A DNA stretch of 64,000 bases from Baylisascaris procyonis (GCA_037389465.1 JAZARR010000070.1:896501-960500), one strand, 5' to 3'. Positions 12,518 to 22,190 are shown, counted from the stretch's first letter. Translations and numbers: made by a program. Notes: generated by a model not told the origin, from the letters alone.

Positions 12518-13604
12518 CCGTTCACTTCAGGAACGGAAGTTCTTGCTAGGCTTAGGCAGATGAAAGTGGTAGGTAGAAGGAGAAGGAGCACTTTTCTCGG
12601 CGAGGGAGAGGGAGGAGGAAGGGGAAGCCGATCGTTCCATTTTAGACAGAAGACCGGTTGATATCCGAGGGTGAGGGCAGGCAATGAAGTATTATTTATA
12701 AAAGTGTTAATGATGGCATTTGATCGTGTTAAAAGATAGTTTATTATGGCATATGAAGTTGGAGTGAACTTTGCCCTTGTCGTAATCAAGAAGTACAAAC
12801 ATAAAGGAAAATAACCAATTATTCTACCACTTCGATGTTCAATATTTATACCCGAATTGCATATTGCTTTTATTATTCTCTTTTATCTTTATAGAGATCA
12901 CTTCCTTCATGAATAATATTGATAATATTTTTGCTTTTCGAAATGATTTTATTAGTGTTATTTGATGTTTTATTTAATGTTCACTATTGAATCCCATCTA
13001 GATAATATGAAATTTGTTGCAATTTTTTAGAGGTGTTGTTTTGTGTGTTGCAGTGGTGAGGTGGGGTGCAGTTATTGTGGGAGTATTGATGCGTGTACGA
13101 TGATGATGTGTTCTCAGTTATTGCGTTCTTCTTCTTCTGTTCATCGAGAGTTGTTGTTATGGTTCGTTTTTTTTTTTCGATCGTCCAAGTAAACTTTTGT
13201 TGTTTTTTGTTAGTCGTTTCTAGAAATGGTGGAAATTGCAATTGGATGGTGTCCACTTCGTCATGGCGAAGTATGTTTTCAGTAAGAATCAAATGGTCAT
13301 TGAAGTCACTTATTGGTCACTTATTGTGATGGTCGCCGAAGTCGGTTTGATTCACTCGTTCATATAACTAAACGCATGGATCGCGACTTTATGTGGGTCC
13401 ACCGTCCACTTATCCCCTTGAGTGGGAGGGGGAAGGCTTTTAATCCTTACGAATCTCTACGATCTTTGTTTTCTGGTTGAATGGAGTCTTAGAAGTGTTC
13501 CTTTGGACTTATTTTATCTGTTCTGTTGGTTATGACTGTCTTAATTTCCTTTGGATTCCTTTCTCCTGCTACGACCTTGACCGGTAATGGCATTTTTTCC
13601 TCAG
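12518..13604. other. Spacer without a visible gene
   Basis: Contains a GA-rich patch (about 12560-12640) and AT-rich DNA. No exon with both splice signals was found on either strand. Confidence 0.4.
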
Positions 13605-13732
13605 ATGGCCAACATCTGGAACTTTAGCTTGAGCCGGTTTCGAGATGGGAGGGAGTTAGGGGGTGGAAGGTATTTCAATGAGCAATGTGCGCTTCTTAAA
13701 AGTGTTGATTGTTCTACATATAAAAGCTATAG
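13605..13732 (+). CDS. Candidate first coding exon with ATG directly after an acceptor (unrecognised)
   Basis: ATTTTTTCCTCAG ends at 13604 and an ATG follows at once. The frame is open for 42 codons plus two bases up to a strong donor AG|GTGAGT at 13733. The peptide begins MANIWNFSLSRFRDGRELGG and continues with balanced composition. An acceptor immediately before ATG fits a trans-spliced first exon or an internal exon. In the same phase a 22-nt mini-exon at 15440-15461 (TTTTCAG before, GTGGGT after) could follow, but this chain reads the next exon in its less convincing frame, so the gene model stays open. I do not recognise the family. Confidence 0.3.
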
Positions 13733-15661
13733 GTGAGTGGAGATGGCATAGGATAGGGAGGGCTAAAACAGATTTTGGGAGGCAGTATGCTGTTCCCATG
13801 GTATTAGTTGATGCTTTCAAACTTTTATTCCATACACGTGAGGCATGAAGTTTATAACGTGGAAGAACGCATATGAGGAACAGAAAGGAAGGGGACAAGA
13901 GGATATGATACAAACAAGTACAATAATAAAATAATGCACAAAACAAGCGCATATCGGGTTTAGCTCAATAAGAGAAGCACATAATAATAATTGATGTTCA
14001 TTGGTACCCGCAACGAAAAAGTCGTTGTGGGGGTGAATTTTACGGGTGTCAACGTTGCACGAGGTTGAAACAAGTTGGATTTCAAGCAATAGGAGGCTTG
14101 GCGAGGAGTTCGTTCCACGTTTGGATTACTCATGTAGAGTACTTTCTTGCATTGTCCCCACTGTAGTAGGATGTCATATCACCAGCATAAGTTTAAAACT
14201 CTTAATCTTAACTGTTGAAATAAGTGTTCGAGTGACTGGAGCTAATGTCTGTCAGCAAAAACCTTGTCACATGCGAAGGATCGTCTTGTGAGGGGAAAGA
14301 GGGAAGGGGAGAGGTATCCTAATAGTAGAAAATTGAGTTTTTTTTTTTTTGAGGATGACGGGTAAAACATCGTCAAGAGTAATGAAGTTGTAGGTTCCGA
14401 ACAAGATGAGCGGGGTTTGCGATATATAAGCGTGAATATTTGAAGAATGTTTCAGTGGTAGAACCACGGACTCTTCAAGAATGCAATATCCGCCGTGCCA
14501 ATAACTTGGTATTACGCCGCATAAAAGTGTTTTTACCCACAACCAATGGTAAGCAATTTTAGAGGCAGATTTCTTTGGAAATTCGTCCATCTAATTAATT
14601 CAAATTAAGCCACTCGGTTGCCCACTATTTTCGAAACTTGGAAAATCTTTGGATAGGAAGAACTTAATCTAACTATTCAAGGTGAACTTTTCGAGGAGTA
14701 TGATTTCATTTACACGTGCCACTCTCTCCTAAACGTTTCTTATCAATTTCGCATGTAAAATTTAATGTAAAATTAATGTTGAAATGTTTTTCCACTATAT
14801 TTACATGATATATCACAATCAACACATTGAAACAAATATTGAAGTCGAAATATTGTTTTTCCATTATGTCGCTTTGTAAAGATTTCTTGTTACCTCCGCC
14901 CTCCACCCCCCCCCCCCCATATTTCCCCAAAGCTGTAAGTATATTGACTAGTTGTGAATTGCTTATTCAGATTTTCTTTCCAGTTTTCGAAATTCTCTAT
15001 TGGTGAAGCAATATTCGATATTGTACCATTATTCGAGCCACCGGGGTGAATACGTTTTAAAAGTATAACCATGAGCACCAGTTTGGTTGATCGTAATCAC
15101 TGAAAACAGGTGATGGCACTTGTGCAGTAATATTGGTTATGTGGAATTTCTTAATTCTTAAATACAATCTGAAGCCATCATAGAGGTAATCAGGCAGACG
15201 TAAGCACATGAACAAACAAATCGATGGCTGAGATTGCCATTTAAAACGTTTTTCGCTTTCTAATCGAGGAAAAGGAAGAGTGTGTTTTGGAAATTTGTAT
15301 TATTTGGGGAAGTAGGTGAAGATATGGTCGACACGTTATGGTCACTTTTATGGACCGACAAGGGGGACCGAAAATGGAGAGGGGTTCGACTTAATCCAGT
15401 CATGGTATGTGGGTTTTAAGATTTTCTGATGTTTTCAGTTTGAATCGGATCTTTGAAAAGGTGGGTGTCCGCTGTTGTTGTAACATCGTTCTAGTGGGTT
15501 ATGCGATTGCATCCTTAACCTTAAGGGCAGTGAACGCGTGATGTTCACCCTCATAGGTATTCTTTCATAAACGATGTTAGCAACCTTGATTTACGGGCGT
15601 TTCATATCGCGGTAGATATGTTATAGTCATCTTAGAGCGTTGAGTTGAGTTCAAATTACAG
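13733..15661. other. Spacer or intron without a supported gene
   Basis: Mostly AT-rich. It includes a run of 13 C at 14906-14918. A minus-strand frame at 14267-14590 and a tRNA-like patch near 14447 were considered and not accepted. If the flanking candidate exons belong together, this is intron. Confidence 0.4.
14906..14918 (+). repeat. Run of 13 C
   Basis: Homopolymer preceded by CTCCA; on the minus strand it is a G run. No associated gene. Confidence 0.9.
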
Positions 15662-15751
15662 GTGTGGCACGTAAGAATGTGCGTGGCGCGCAGATGCTTA
15701 CGACAGACGAGTTGGCCACAGCACTTGACGATCGCTGGGAAATCGTCGGAG
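15662..15751 (+). CDS. Internal exon of an unrecognised gene
   Basis: An acceptor (AAATTACAG, ending at 15661) and a consensus donor (GAG|GTAAGAA at 15752) bound 90 nt. Two frames are open. The frame entered with two leftover bases gives VARKNVRGAQMLTTDELAT and then LDDRWEIVG, with codon use like the SET exons, and looks genuine. The frame in phase 0 gives a Cys/Arg/Trp-rich peptide that looks less natural but joins in phase to the exon at 16314. A read-through using a second donor at 15784 (CTC|GTAAGG) keeps the better frame and also reaches 16314 in phase 0. I do not recognise the protein. Confidence 0.4.
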
Positions 15752-16313
15752 GTAAGAATTATCGGTGGGAGGATTGGAGGCTCGTAAGGACCCGCGACTC
15801 GTTTGGTGCGATGCTGTTGCCATGGAATTCAGATGATGAACTTTCATGTTTTTGAAAGGACTTCATTTTAACATTTGTTTCATCGCTGCACGAAGGGGGT
15901 ATGTAAATAGATAGGTTGTTTTCATTTTTTGGTGATTAAAAAATAAAGGCTTGGCGGCATGAGAAGTCGGTGTATGTTTGATGATTTATTATGCAGAGTC
16001 CTGAGAGCTTTCTGTTGTTATCCTGGATTGGGAATTCTCGAGACAATCGAGAGCCCTGATCGAATTCCAGTCGGATGTGGTTATGCTTGTAACTGGAGTC
16101 ATAGTCGATTAGGCGTGGAATCTCAGGGAGCTATGATATTTCTTCTTGTGGTCTCTGCTGCTGCTACGGACGTTTTGGAATGATGTGGGCCTTCTTTGCT
16201 TCATCTGTGCTTAGCTGACGTTGATGATTTCTCTGCGTATTTGAGTAGGAAATTTTCTTCTGTGAGTCACATTATGCGTAATTATCGTTAATCATCATAT
16301 GTTTATATTTCAG

Positions 16314-16416
16314 CGTCTTTCATCAACGGCAGATGTCAACGTTGGAGGAAACGATGGAAATGAAGATGCGAGTTGAATGCGAAGATCTCGAAGATGGCAA
16401 CTCGACGTATTGTATC
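16314..16416 (+). CDS. Exon of an unrecognised gene next to the tandem array
   Basis: The acceptor TTTATATTTCAG ends at 16313 and the donor ATC|GTGAGT starts at 16417. Entered with one leftover base, the exon is open throughout: HQRQMSTLEETMEMKMRVE and then CEDLEDGNSTYCI, protein-like, and the gene would continue rightward. Entered in phase 0 it reads RLSSTADVNVGGNDGNEDAS and stops at 16374-16376, making it a terminal exon with an acidic end. The sequence does not decide between them. If the first reading is right, the downstream intron contains the array boundary at 16603. Confidence 0.4.
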
Positions 16417-16602
16417 GTGAGTTGTTATGCCCTTCGGGACTTTTTTAACAGCAAGCTGTTAAGAAAACATTGCTATGGATTTAGTTATGGATTTCCTTAA
16501 GCCAAAGTTGAATCTTATCGTCTGTGTTTGTTTGCACATTCCTGTTCACCTAAATATGTATTGATTTTCTGCCGATAGTTCCCATATTCCAAGGAATCCA
16601 AT
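16417..16602. other. Single-copy sequence left of the array
   Basis: The 186 bp between the last candidate exon and the first base shared with the repeat unit. It has no counterpart at the internal junctions, where the unit's own right end precedes ACATTAGGGG instead. Confidence 0.5.
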
Positions 16603-17015
16603 ACATTAGGGGAACGGTGGTGAATTCTCGGGTAATTCTTGAGGAACTAGTTGGTTTTTTGGCTCTGACGTATATTTCTTTAAAAGCTTGAATGCCAGGC
16701 TCACTTTTTTTGTTTCATATATTCTTTCCATAAATAAACAAGTAGTGAAACATGCCTAGGGTGGTTGATATAATATCGGTTTTCGCAAATTCGCTAGTTA
16801 AACCAAATGTTCCAGAGCTTAGGAGCAAATGAGTTGAGTGATAACGAATTTATATTCTAATCGAGCAGACTTCCCATATTTATCTTCCTGCAAAACGTTT
16901 TAACGTTTATTTTTGAGGCTCAACCCTAGAAGATTTTCAGATAAGTTGAGTGTTTCTGAATGAGAGTGAGTCAGCCTGAAAGTATTATAAGAGGTCATAT
17001 TGTGGCTGATTATAT

Positions 17016-17213
17016 TTGCTAAATTTCATAGCCCAAAATTCAGTAGTTCATGAATGGAAGGTGCAGAAGAAATTAAGGAGGATTGTACAAATGTATTTAA
17101 AGGTGTGGTTTCATTATAATACGTTATTAAATGCAAATTTTAATGCGTTTTGCCAATACAGACGTGCGAAGATGCGCTGTCTGTCTAAAGATTGGATTCG
17201 ATTTCTTTTATGA
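17016..17213 (+). other. Short open frame near the unit's left end (unrecognised)
   Basis: A 65-codon frame without an ATG start (it would open on TTG). It is identical in all seven copies, beginning LLNFIAQNSVVHEWKVQKK with a basic middle part and ending KDWIRFLL. Identity between copies reflects recent duplication and is not evidence of coding. It could be an exon, but no clean acceptor lies directly before it. Confidence 0.12.
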
Positions 17214-18054
17214 TACAATTTCTGTCGAAGATTTGTCGTGATTTTTGCTAAGCTTGATATGACTGGTGTTTTCACTGATAACGAAGTTAATGTACTTCAC
17301 ATAGGTTGATATTCCCTAGAATGATTTGCATCTCATTAGTTTTGACAATAATAGCTCAACCGAAATCAGATTCGTTGGTGTATTCATCCACTTAGCTAAT
17401 TTAAGTTTCTGTGGTCGTAAAAGTATTTAAGCGTTTCGTGAACAGGAATCCAACCAGATTTGACTCGAACAAAATATAGAGGTGAATTTCTAGAAGAGTG
17501 TGAATCCGAGTTTTTCATGCAGTTTTGGTGATTAATATTGATTGCTTTTGTGCAAAAAAGTTAGTTCATTTTTTTGCCCGGTTCGTAATCCTATTAAATT
17601 TAAAAGTCAACAAATAAGCGAACAGATTTTAGCATTTCGGTAATCTATAGTAGTGCTTATTGTTTAGCATATTTAAAAGCAACGGTTCGATAGAGGTACA
17701 TTTGCAAATTTCTTTGCGTAATTTCTGAAGAAGTTTATGGTGAAGAGTAAAAGAGGCGAAAATGGACATATAGGTTATTCTTATAGGATTTATTAGGATT
17801 CATAGTAGTCATTATTTCGTATTAGCAAATGGTTCTTCATATTTAGCCTTATTAGATGTTTGTATTTGCATTTTATGGAGATGAATTGATTCGCTATTTT
17901 TATCAATGAAATCGCTTTTCCACTTTCAACTTGAAATTCATCACTCACCTTCACTTATGCTTGAGCTTGGAATAATTTATTACTCCATTATTAGATCTAT
18001 ATTTTACACTAGAATGACATCTTATATATTAAAAAATTTGTTGGTTTATTGACA

Positions 18055-18070
18055 TGACGTCATCTATATA
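18055..18070 (+). promoter_or_regulatory. CRE beside a TATA-like box upstream of the hairpin
   Basis: TGACGTCA (18055-18062) is followed after two bases by TATATA (18065-18070) and GGCGCC. A start site about 30 bp downstream would fall near 18095, and the pre-miRNA-like hairpin starts at 18182. The block is present in all seven copies (for example the CRE at 25538-25545 in copy 2). This is a promoter-like arrangement; direction and activity are inferred. Confidence 0.35.
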
Positions 18071-18181
18071 GGCGCCCTAATGCCTAATCATTTTATCCTT
18101 TATTGCTGTAGTAGATTTTTTTTAGACGAAGTGCTAGTTTTCAGCATCAGAAAATAGTTTCCTTGTCTTTTTTATTTCATG

Positions 18182-18257
18182 TCATCAGAGTCACCTACTT
18201 TAGCTGGGTAAAACCTGACAACAAGGTTTACCTAGCTAAAGCAGATGCCTGTGATGA
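18182..18257 (+). ncRNA. Pre-miRNA-like hairpin, copy 1
   Basis: Arms 18182-18216 and 18224-18257 enclose a 7-nt loop, GACAACA. Pairing by eye: six pairs at the base, then a zone with four single mismatches, an uninterrupted block CTTTAGCT/AGCTAAAG, one G-U pair, GGT with AAA and a one-base bulge, and CCT closing the loop. Length, imperfect stem and single loop match an animal miRNA precursor, although the loop is small. Expected products would be about 22 nt from around TTTAGCTGGGTAAAACC (5' arm) or GGTTTACCTAGCTAAAG (3' arm). I do not recognise a known miRNA. A fold-back remnant of a short transposon is the main alternative. Confidence 0.4.
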
Positions 18258-18423
18258 GATGAGGCGATTCCTTTCGATCAATTTAGCGGTGCAGTCAGAT
18301 TACCCATCTTTTCTTTACTGTAACGATCTTTTATAAAATGAGTTTTTCTCTCATAGTAACGTCATGTCTGCGCTTGTGTGCATATATGTATAACTCAGTG
18401 ATCGACAGCTTCAAACTCTCTAT

Positions 18424-18732
18424 TCATCTTATCTCATTGTCATGGTTATCGTTGTGACATTTGGGAGGCTTAGAGATGATGTAATATTTGCATATGCAGA
18501 TTTTGCATATGAAGAAGTTGGTTGTGGACAAAGAGGAATTCTTTAGCAAAGTTTTATGCAAATGGCCGATTTTCTCCGCAAAATTGACATCGAATGCTGT
18601 GCCATTTTTTCTTCTATTTGACATTCCCTGTTTGATGTGTTGATCCAATTTGCACATGTAATGTGTTGCTATTGCAAATTGCCTTTGCGATAGAGGAGGG
18701 TTCTTTGATGCGATGCCTCGTTTATTTTTCAT
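18424..18732 (-). CDS. 102-codon open frame, intact in all seven units (unrecognised)
   Basis: It starts with a true ATG (MKNKRGIASKNPPLSQRQF), is basic and polar, and ends in a Cys/Ile/Lys-rich then His/Asn-rich tail. There is no signal peptide, membrane segment or known motif. The frame is intact at 25907-26215, 33388-33696, 40869-41177, 48351-48659, 55819-56127 and 63288-63596. The one copy difference noticed inside it (copy 1 against the rest, in the octamer palindrome) is synonymous (ATC/ATT, Ile), which is weak support. It overlaps the octamer cluster. In DNA this AT-rich a chance frame of this size is possible. Confidence 0.2.
   Translation of the reverse strand: MKNKRGIASKNPPLSQRQFAIATHYMCKLDQHIKQGMSNRRKNGTAFDVNFAEKIGHLHKTLLKNSSLSTTNFFICKICICKYYIISKPPKCHNDNHDNEIR
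18486..18563. promoter_or_regulatory. Octamer (POU-type) motif cluster
   Basis: ATTTGCAT at 18486-18493 is followed by ATGCAGAT in copy 1. Copies 2-7 read ATGCAAAT, giving a perfect 16-bp palindrome ATTTGCATATGCAAAT (for example 25969-25984). A further TTTGCATATG follows directly, and another ATGCAAAT lies at 18556-18563. ATGCAAAT is the classic octamer bound by POU-homeodomain factors. It could act on the hairpin about 230 bp to the left. Confidence 0.3.
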
Positions 18733-19240
18733 TTATGGAAGTGGTCTGTATAGCGGATAACATTGCAACGGCTTACATTCTTTTAGTCTTGTTTCGATTT
18801 CCAATTCGTTGAGCTTGGCAACGACATGTGCTTGGCATTCTGAAACCGAAACATTGCGATAGCTTTACAGCTTATCAACTGGTCTACTCAACCAGAAGAA
18901 AGTCTTAGTAATTAACTCTTAGTACATTTTTCGGTTTTTTAAACCTTTCGAATGGCTTCTGCCCTTCATCATCAATCCCAACATTACTGTTCTACTCTAT
19001 AACTGTCTTTCGTGTCGATCAAATTTCGAGGCTCATAAGATATTCGTTTTTGGGTTGTAATGATACTCAGTATTAAGGCGTCAACTTTTTTAAAGCAAGA
19101 AAGCTCGTGGGTTCATAGTCACAAGGTGTTTATACGACTTTGTTTGCTAGAGATTCTCTACTAAATTTCGATGAATGAACTCTAAAATCAACGTTTAAGT
19201 CGAGGGCAAGGTTTTACGATTGTTTTATTTAAATAGGAGC

Positions 19241-19468
19241 AAGTGGAAAGGTTGTGCTAGATGAATTGCCCATGAATATATATGCTTTTGCTATTTTGCT
19301 TGCATCACTTAAAGAATTTCATAAATTGTAATTAAATAAGGAGTATGCACTCACAGATCTGTTCATTTTTCAAATGCTTCCGCGGCGTAGGATTGTTCTT
19401 TTCGAAAGAATGTTTTTTTCCGGCATTCAGATGGTTTCAAGTGAAGATTTTGTTGGCTGCATTCTTTA
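19241..19468 (+). pseudogene. Exon-like frame closed by a stop (copy 1)
   Basis: After an acceptor-like TTTATTTAAATAG the frame GASGKVVLDELPMNIYAFA runs on but meets TAA at 19329-19331. The same stop occurs in copy 2 (26812-26814), copy 3 (34293-34295) and copy 4 (41774-41776). In copies 5 and 6 the codon is CAA and the frame continues to the end. Copy 1 also has Ser in place of a later Cys. The family is not recognised. Confidence 0.3.
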
Positions 19469-19654
19469 ATCGAAATTGTTTGCATAGATAGACATTCACA
19501 TACACCTGTATGCCTATGATAGTGCTGTAAACACTTTGAAAATATAATTTTATAAAGTTGTATAGATTAAGTTTCACGATCTTTGCGGGTAATTAATGCA
19601 AACCGACAGCTTAATTTATATTTCTGGTTGTATGGGCATATAATTGTGTTTTAT

Positions 19655-20840
19655 CTCACTTATTAAAATAGAAGTTCGTCGCAATGATGCTCATTTTAAT
19701 TTCGCACTTCATAAATATTTTTAATGTTAATTTCTTATAGTCTCACATGGAGGGAAGTCTTTATTTTCTTCACAACATTGGGAATAAGATAAGAGGAAGC
19801 GTAGATAAGAAAAGAGCTGAGTTGTACCGGACATCAGATACTTTCTTTCTTTTGTTTAGGTAATGCGCTTCTAATGATATCCTTTCATGGTTCCTTGTCT
19901 CGAAGATTTGTGCTTATTCAAGCTTTTCCACTAAATCCTTCCTCACTTTTTTCAAGCTTAGGTACATCTTGGACACTTTTGTCGCAGAACCATTTAATGC
20001 CATGATGATGCACAAAAATTTGTCTCCAAATCCTCATCTCTGGTACTGTCAATGAGTTGGAACTGGTATAATTCGGCATCATGAGAGGATGAGTCGAAAA
20101 AATTGCGTTTCCTGGATAAGTTGAAGGATTTTTGTGGTGAAGTATTATACCTTTATGATACCGCAGCGCATTCCTGTGAGCTCAAGAGCGCGGTTCTATT
20201 CCCTGTTTGAAGTGGTTGCGCCAAATTTCTATGCAATTTGTTTCGCACTGCTGAGGGAAGTAGTCGGCGAACCTAGTTGGCTGAAATTTTTGGTCAGTTG
20301 GATTGGATGGAAAACCTTCAGAATTCGAGACTAAAATGAGGGATGTCCTGGGAAAAGTCGGGAAATTGAATGCATCTTTGAATTTCGTGAATGAGTGCCT
20401 CGGAAATGCTGTTGAAAATGTAGCGGCTAAGAAAGGCTGGATTATTGTAAATGATGGCAGCACGATGTTAGTGAAAGGTCGGGATTGAGTTCTTATTTTA
20501 CGAAGTCGCCATGGTTGGGAGAGGTTGTGTGTGAAGGCAGAAGAGGGACTGCCAATGAGCCGCATTCGGTAAGGTTGAATAAGAATAAATTGTCGAGACC
20601 TGAAACCATGAAAGGATATCATTAGAAGTGTATTACCTAAACAAAAGAAAGAAAGTATCTGATGCCCGATACAACTCAGCTCTCTTCTTATCTATGCTTC
20701 CTCTTATCTTATTCCCAATCTTTTGAAGAAAATAAAAACTTCTCCCATGTGAAACTATAAGAAATTAACATTAAAAATACTTACGAAGCGCGAAATTGAA
20801 ATGAGCATCATTGCGACGAGCTTCTATTTTGATAAGTGAG
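19655..20840. mobile_element. Fold-back element A with arms of about 270 bp
   Basis: The left arm (about 19655-19925) and the right arm (about 20568-20840) are imperfect inverted repeats. For example CCGGACATCAGATACTTTC on the left is matched by GAAAGTATCTGATGCCCGA on the right. Between them lies a 640-bp interior containing a core (about 20220-20566). The long arms make it a fold-back or large MITE-type element without transposase; target-site duplications were not identified. Other copies: 27138-28323, 34619-35804, 42100-43285, 49582-50767, 57050-58235. A transcript across it would form long double-stranded RNA. Confidence 0.55.
20182..20622 (-). CDS. 146-codon open frame inside element A (unrecognised)
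   Basis: It starts with ATG in the right arm and is rich in Ser, Phe, Pro and Thr, with no known motif. It is intact in copies 1-6. The opposite strand also has a long frame here (20303-20488) with a more protein-like K/E/N/V mix (KMRDVLGKVGKLNASLNFV). The related core in element B keeps the frame TSLILV-NSEGFPSNPTDQKF with scattered substitutions, so the core may descend from a coding sequence. Which strand coded is not decidable by eye. Confidence 0.15.
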   Translation of the reverse strand: MISFHGFRSRQFILIQPYRMRLIGSPSSAFTHNLSQPWRLRKIRTQSRPFTNIVLPSFTIIQPFLAATFSTAFPRHSFTKFKDAFNFPTFPRTSLILVSNSEGFPSNPTDQKFQPTRFADYFPQQCETNCIEIWRNHFKQGIEPRS

Positions 20841-20864
20841 GAGCATATAACTGAGCATATAACT
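20841..20864 (+). repeat. 12-bp direct duplication that differs between copies
   Basis: GAGCATATAACT occurs twice in a row in copies 1-4 and once in copies 5-6, explaining most of their shorter unit length. It lies exactly at the right end of element A. Confidence 0.85.
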
Positions 20865-21272
20865 GACTATTCAAGCATGTAATTTTTTGTCTATTCAACT
20901 TTGTCTATTCAAGCATATAATTCCATGAAAATGTTGGCGCATTTTTTAGGATAATATAAAATACTTGAAGCCTAGGAAATTTATTTTGTATGTGCAACGC
21001 TACGGAAGCACTCGAGCTGTTGAATATATTTGAAAACTCAAGTCGAAAAACGTAATGTTTATCCATTCGTCAATCCTATAGATCTCTTTGGGAATCCCTA
21101 ATGTCCGGAATTTTTGCAGAACATTTGGACATTTGGATGCAAATGATTCCTCCAGAAGGACGATAATGATTGATCATCCCCCATTCTCACCCTTCACAAA
21201 CATCAAGAAGTTGAAAGCCATGACCTTACCTCTTTACTTATTGATTCATCAGTTGGCAGTACCGGTAGGAGT

Positions 21273-21975
21273 ATATAGCAAAAGAGAGAGGATTAGAAAA
21301 TGCCTTATAGGGTGACAGCTGTGCTAGTTAAAAAATTTCTTCTTTGGGTACAGTAAGGTAGGGTAATATAAACACCATGATATTCATTTCTATGGGACAG
21401 TTAAGCGTCCAATACATCTCAGCCTACTGCAGCAAAGCTCTCAAGAACGGTGTACGACGAATATTTAGCATTCATAGCCGCAAAAGCATCAATGCGGCTC
21501 ATTGGCATTCCCTCTTCTCCCTTCATTCCTAACCGTGGAGGTTTCGTAGCATAAGAACTGAACTCCGGCCTTTCACTAACATAGTGCTACCACCATTTGC
21601 AATAAGGCAGCATCTCTTAGCCGCTATATTTTCAACAGCATTTCCGAGTGAAACGGGTTGCATTCAGGTCAGGAGTGAAACGGGTTGCCAAGACATCCCT
21701 CATTTTAGTCCCGAATTCTGAAGGTTTTCCGTCCAATCCAACTGACCAAAAATTTCAGCTAACTAGGTTCGTCGACTACCTCCCTTACCACTCGAAACAA
21801 ATTGCACATTTGCAGCAGGCCGGAATGTTTTGAACACTTGGCTGCCCCATACAAATGAATATCATGGTGTTTATATTACTGCACCTTACTGTATTGAAAG
21901 TAGATATTTTTTGACTAGCGCCGTTGTCACCTTATAAGCCATTTTCTTATCCTATCTTTTTTGCTTAGCATAGTC
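21273..21975. mobile_element. Fold-back element B with arms of about 145 bp and the same core as element A
   Basis: The left arm (about 21273-21415) and right arm (about 21827-21975) are inverted repeats; AATATAAACACCATGATATT on the left is the reverse complement of AATATCATGGTGTTTATATT on the right. The interior (about 21484-21800) is a diverged, inverted copy of the core of element A. The arms are unrelated to those of A. Other copies: 28756-29458, 36237-36939, 43718-44420, 51188-51890, 58656-59358. Non-autonomous; no transposase. Confidence 0.55.
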
Positions 21976-22190
21976 TTTTTGGAAAGTAGAGATCGCTGTG
22001 CTTTGGAGAATGCTGTTAGCGAACCTCGAACCGTTTTCATACTAAAAGGTTTCATCATTCGGTGACCGGCCGGTTTTCGCTGCATGCTAAATTAATAGAA
22101 GCCCATATATACTGTTGTCACTTGTGTTTTCGGGAATAGGAAGGTAGCCAGAGGCTCGTTAAATGGGACTTATGCTTTCCTGCGAAACTC

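Noticed and set aside
14447..14520. tRNA-like patch containing TTTCAGTGGTAGAA
   Set aside because: Resembles a tRNA D-arm/A box, but no anticodon arm, B box (GGTTCGANNCC) or acceptor stem follows.
14267..14590. 107-codon minus-strand frame
   Set aside because: Starts with ATG and looks partly protein-like, but has no recognised motif and ends in low-complexity sequence (a run of lysine codons from a T tract).
18170..18270. miR-2 family member on the minus strand (ATCACAG seed in the hairpin stem)
   Set aside because: Only the seven-base seed matches; the rest of the arm and its position on the 5' side differ from that family.
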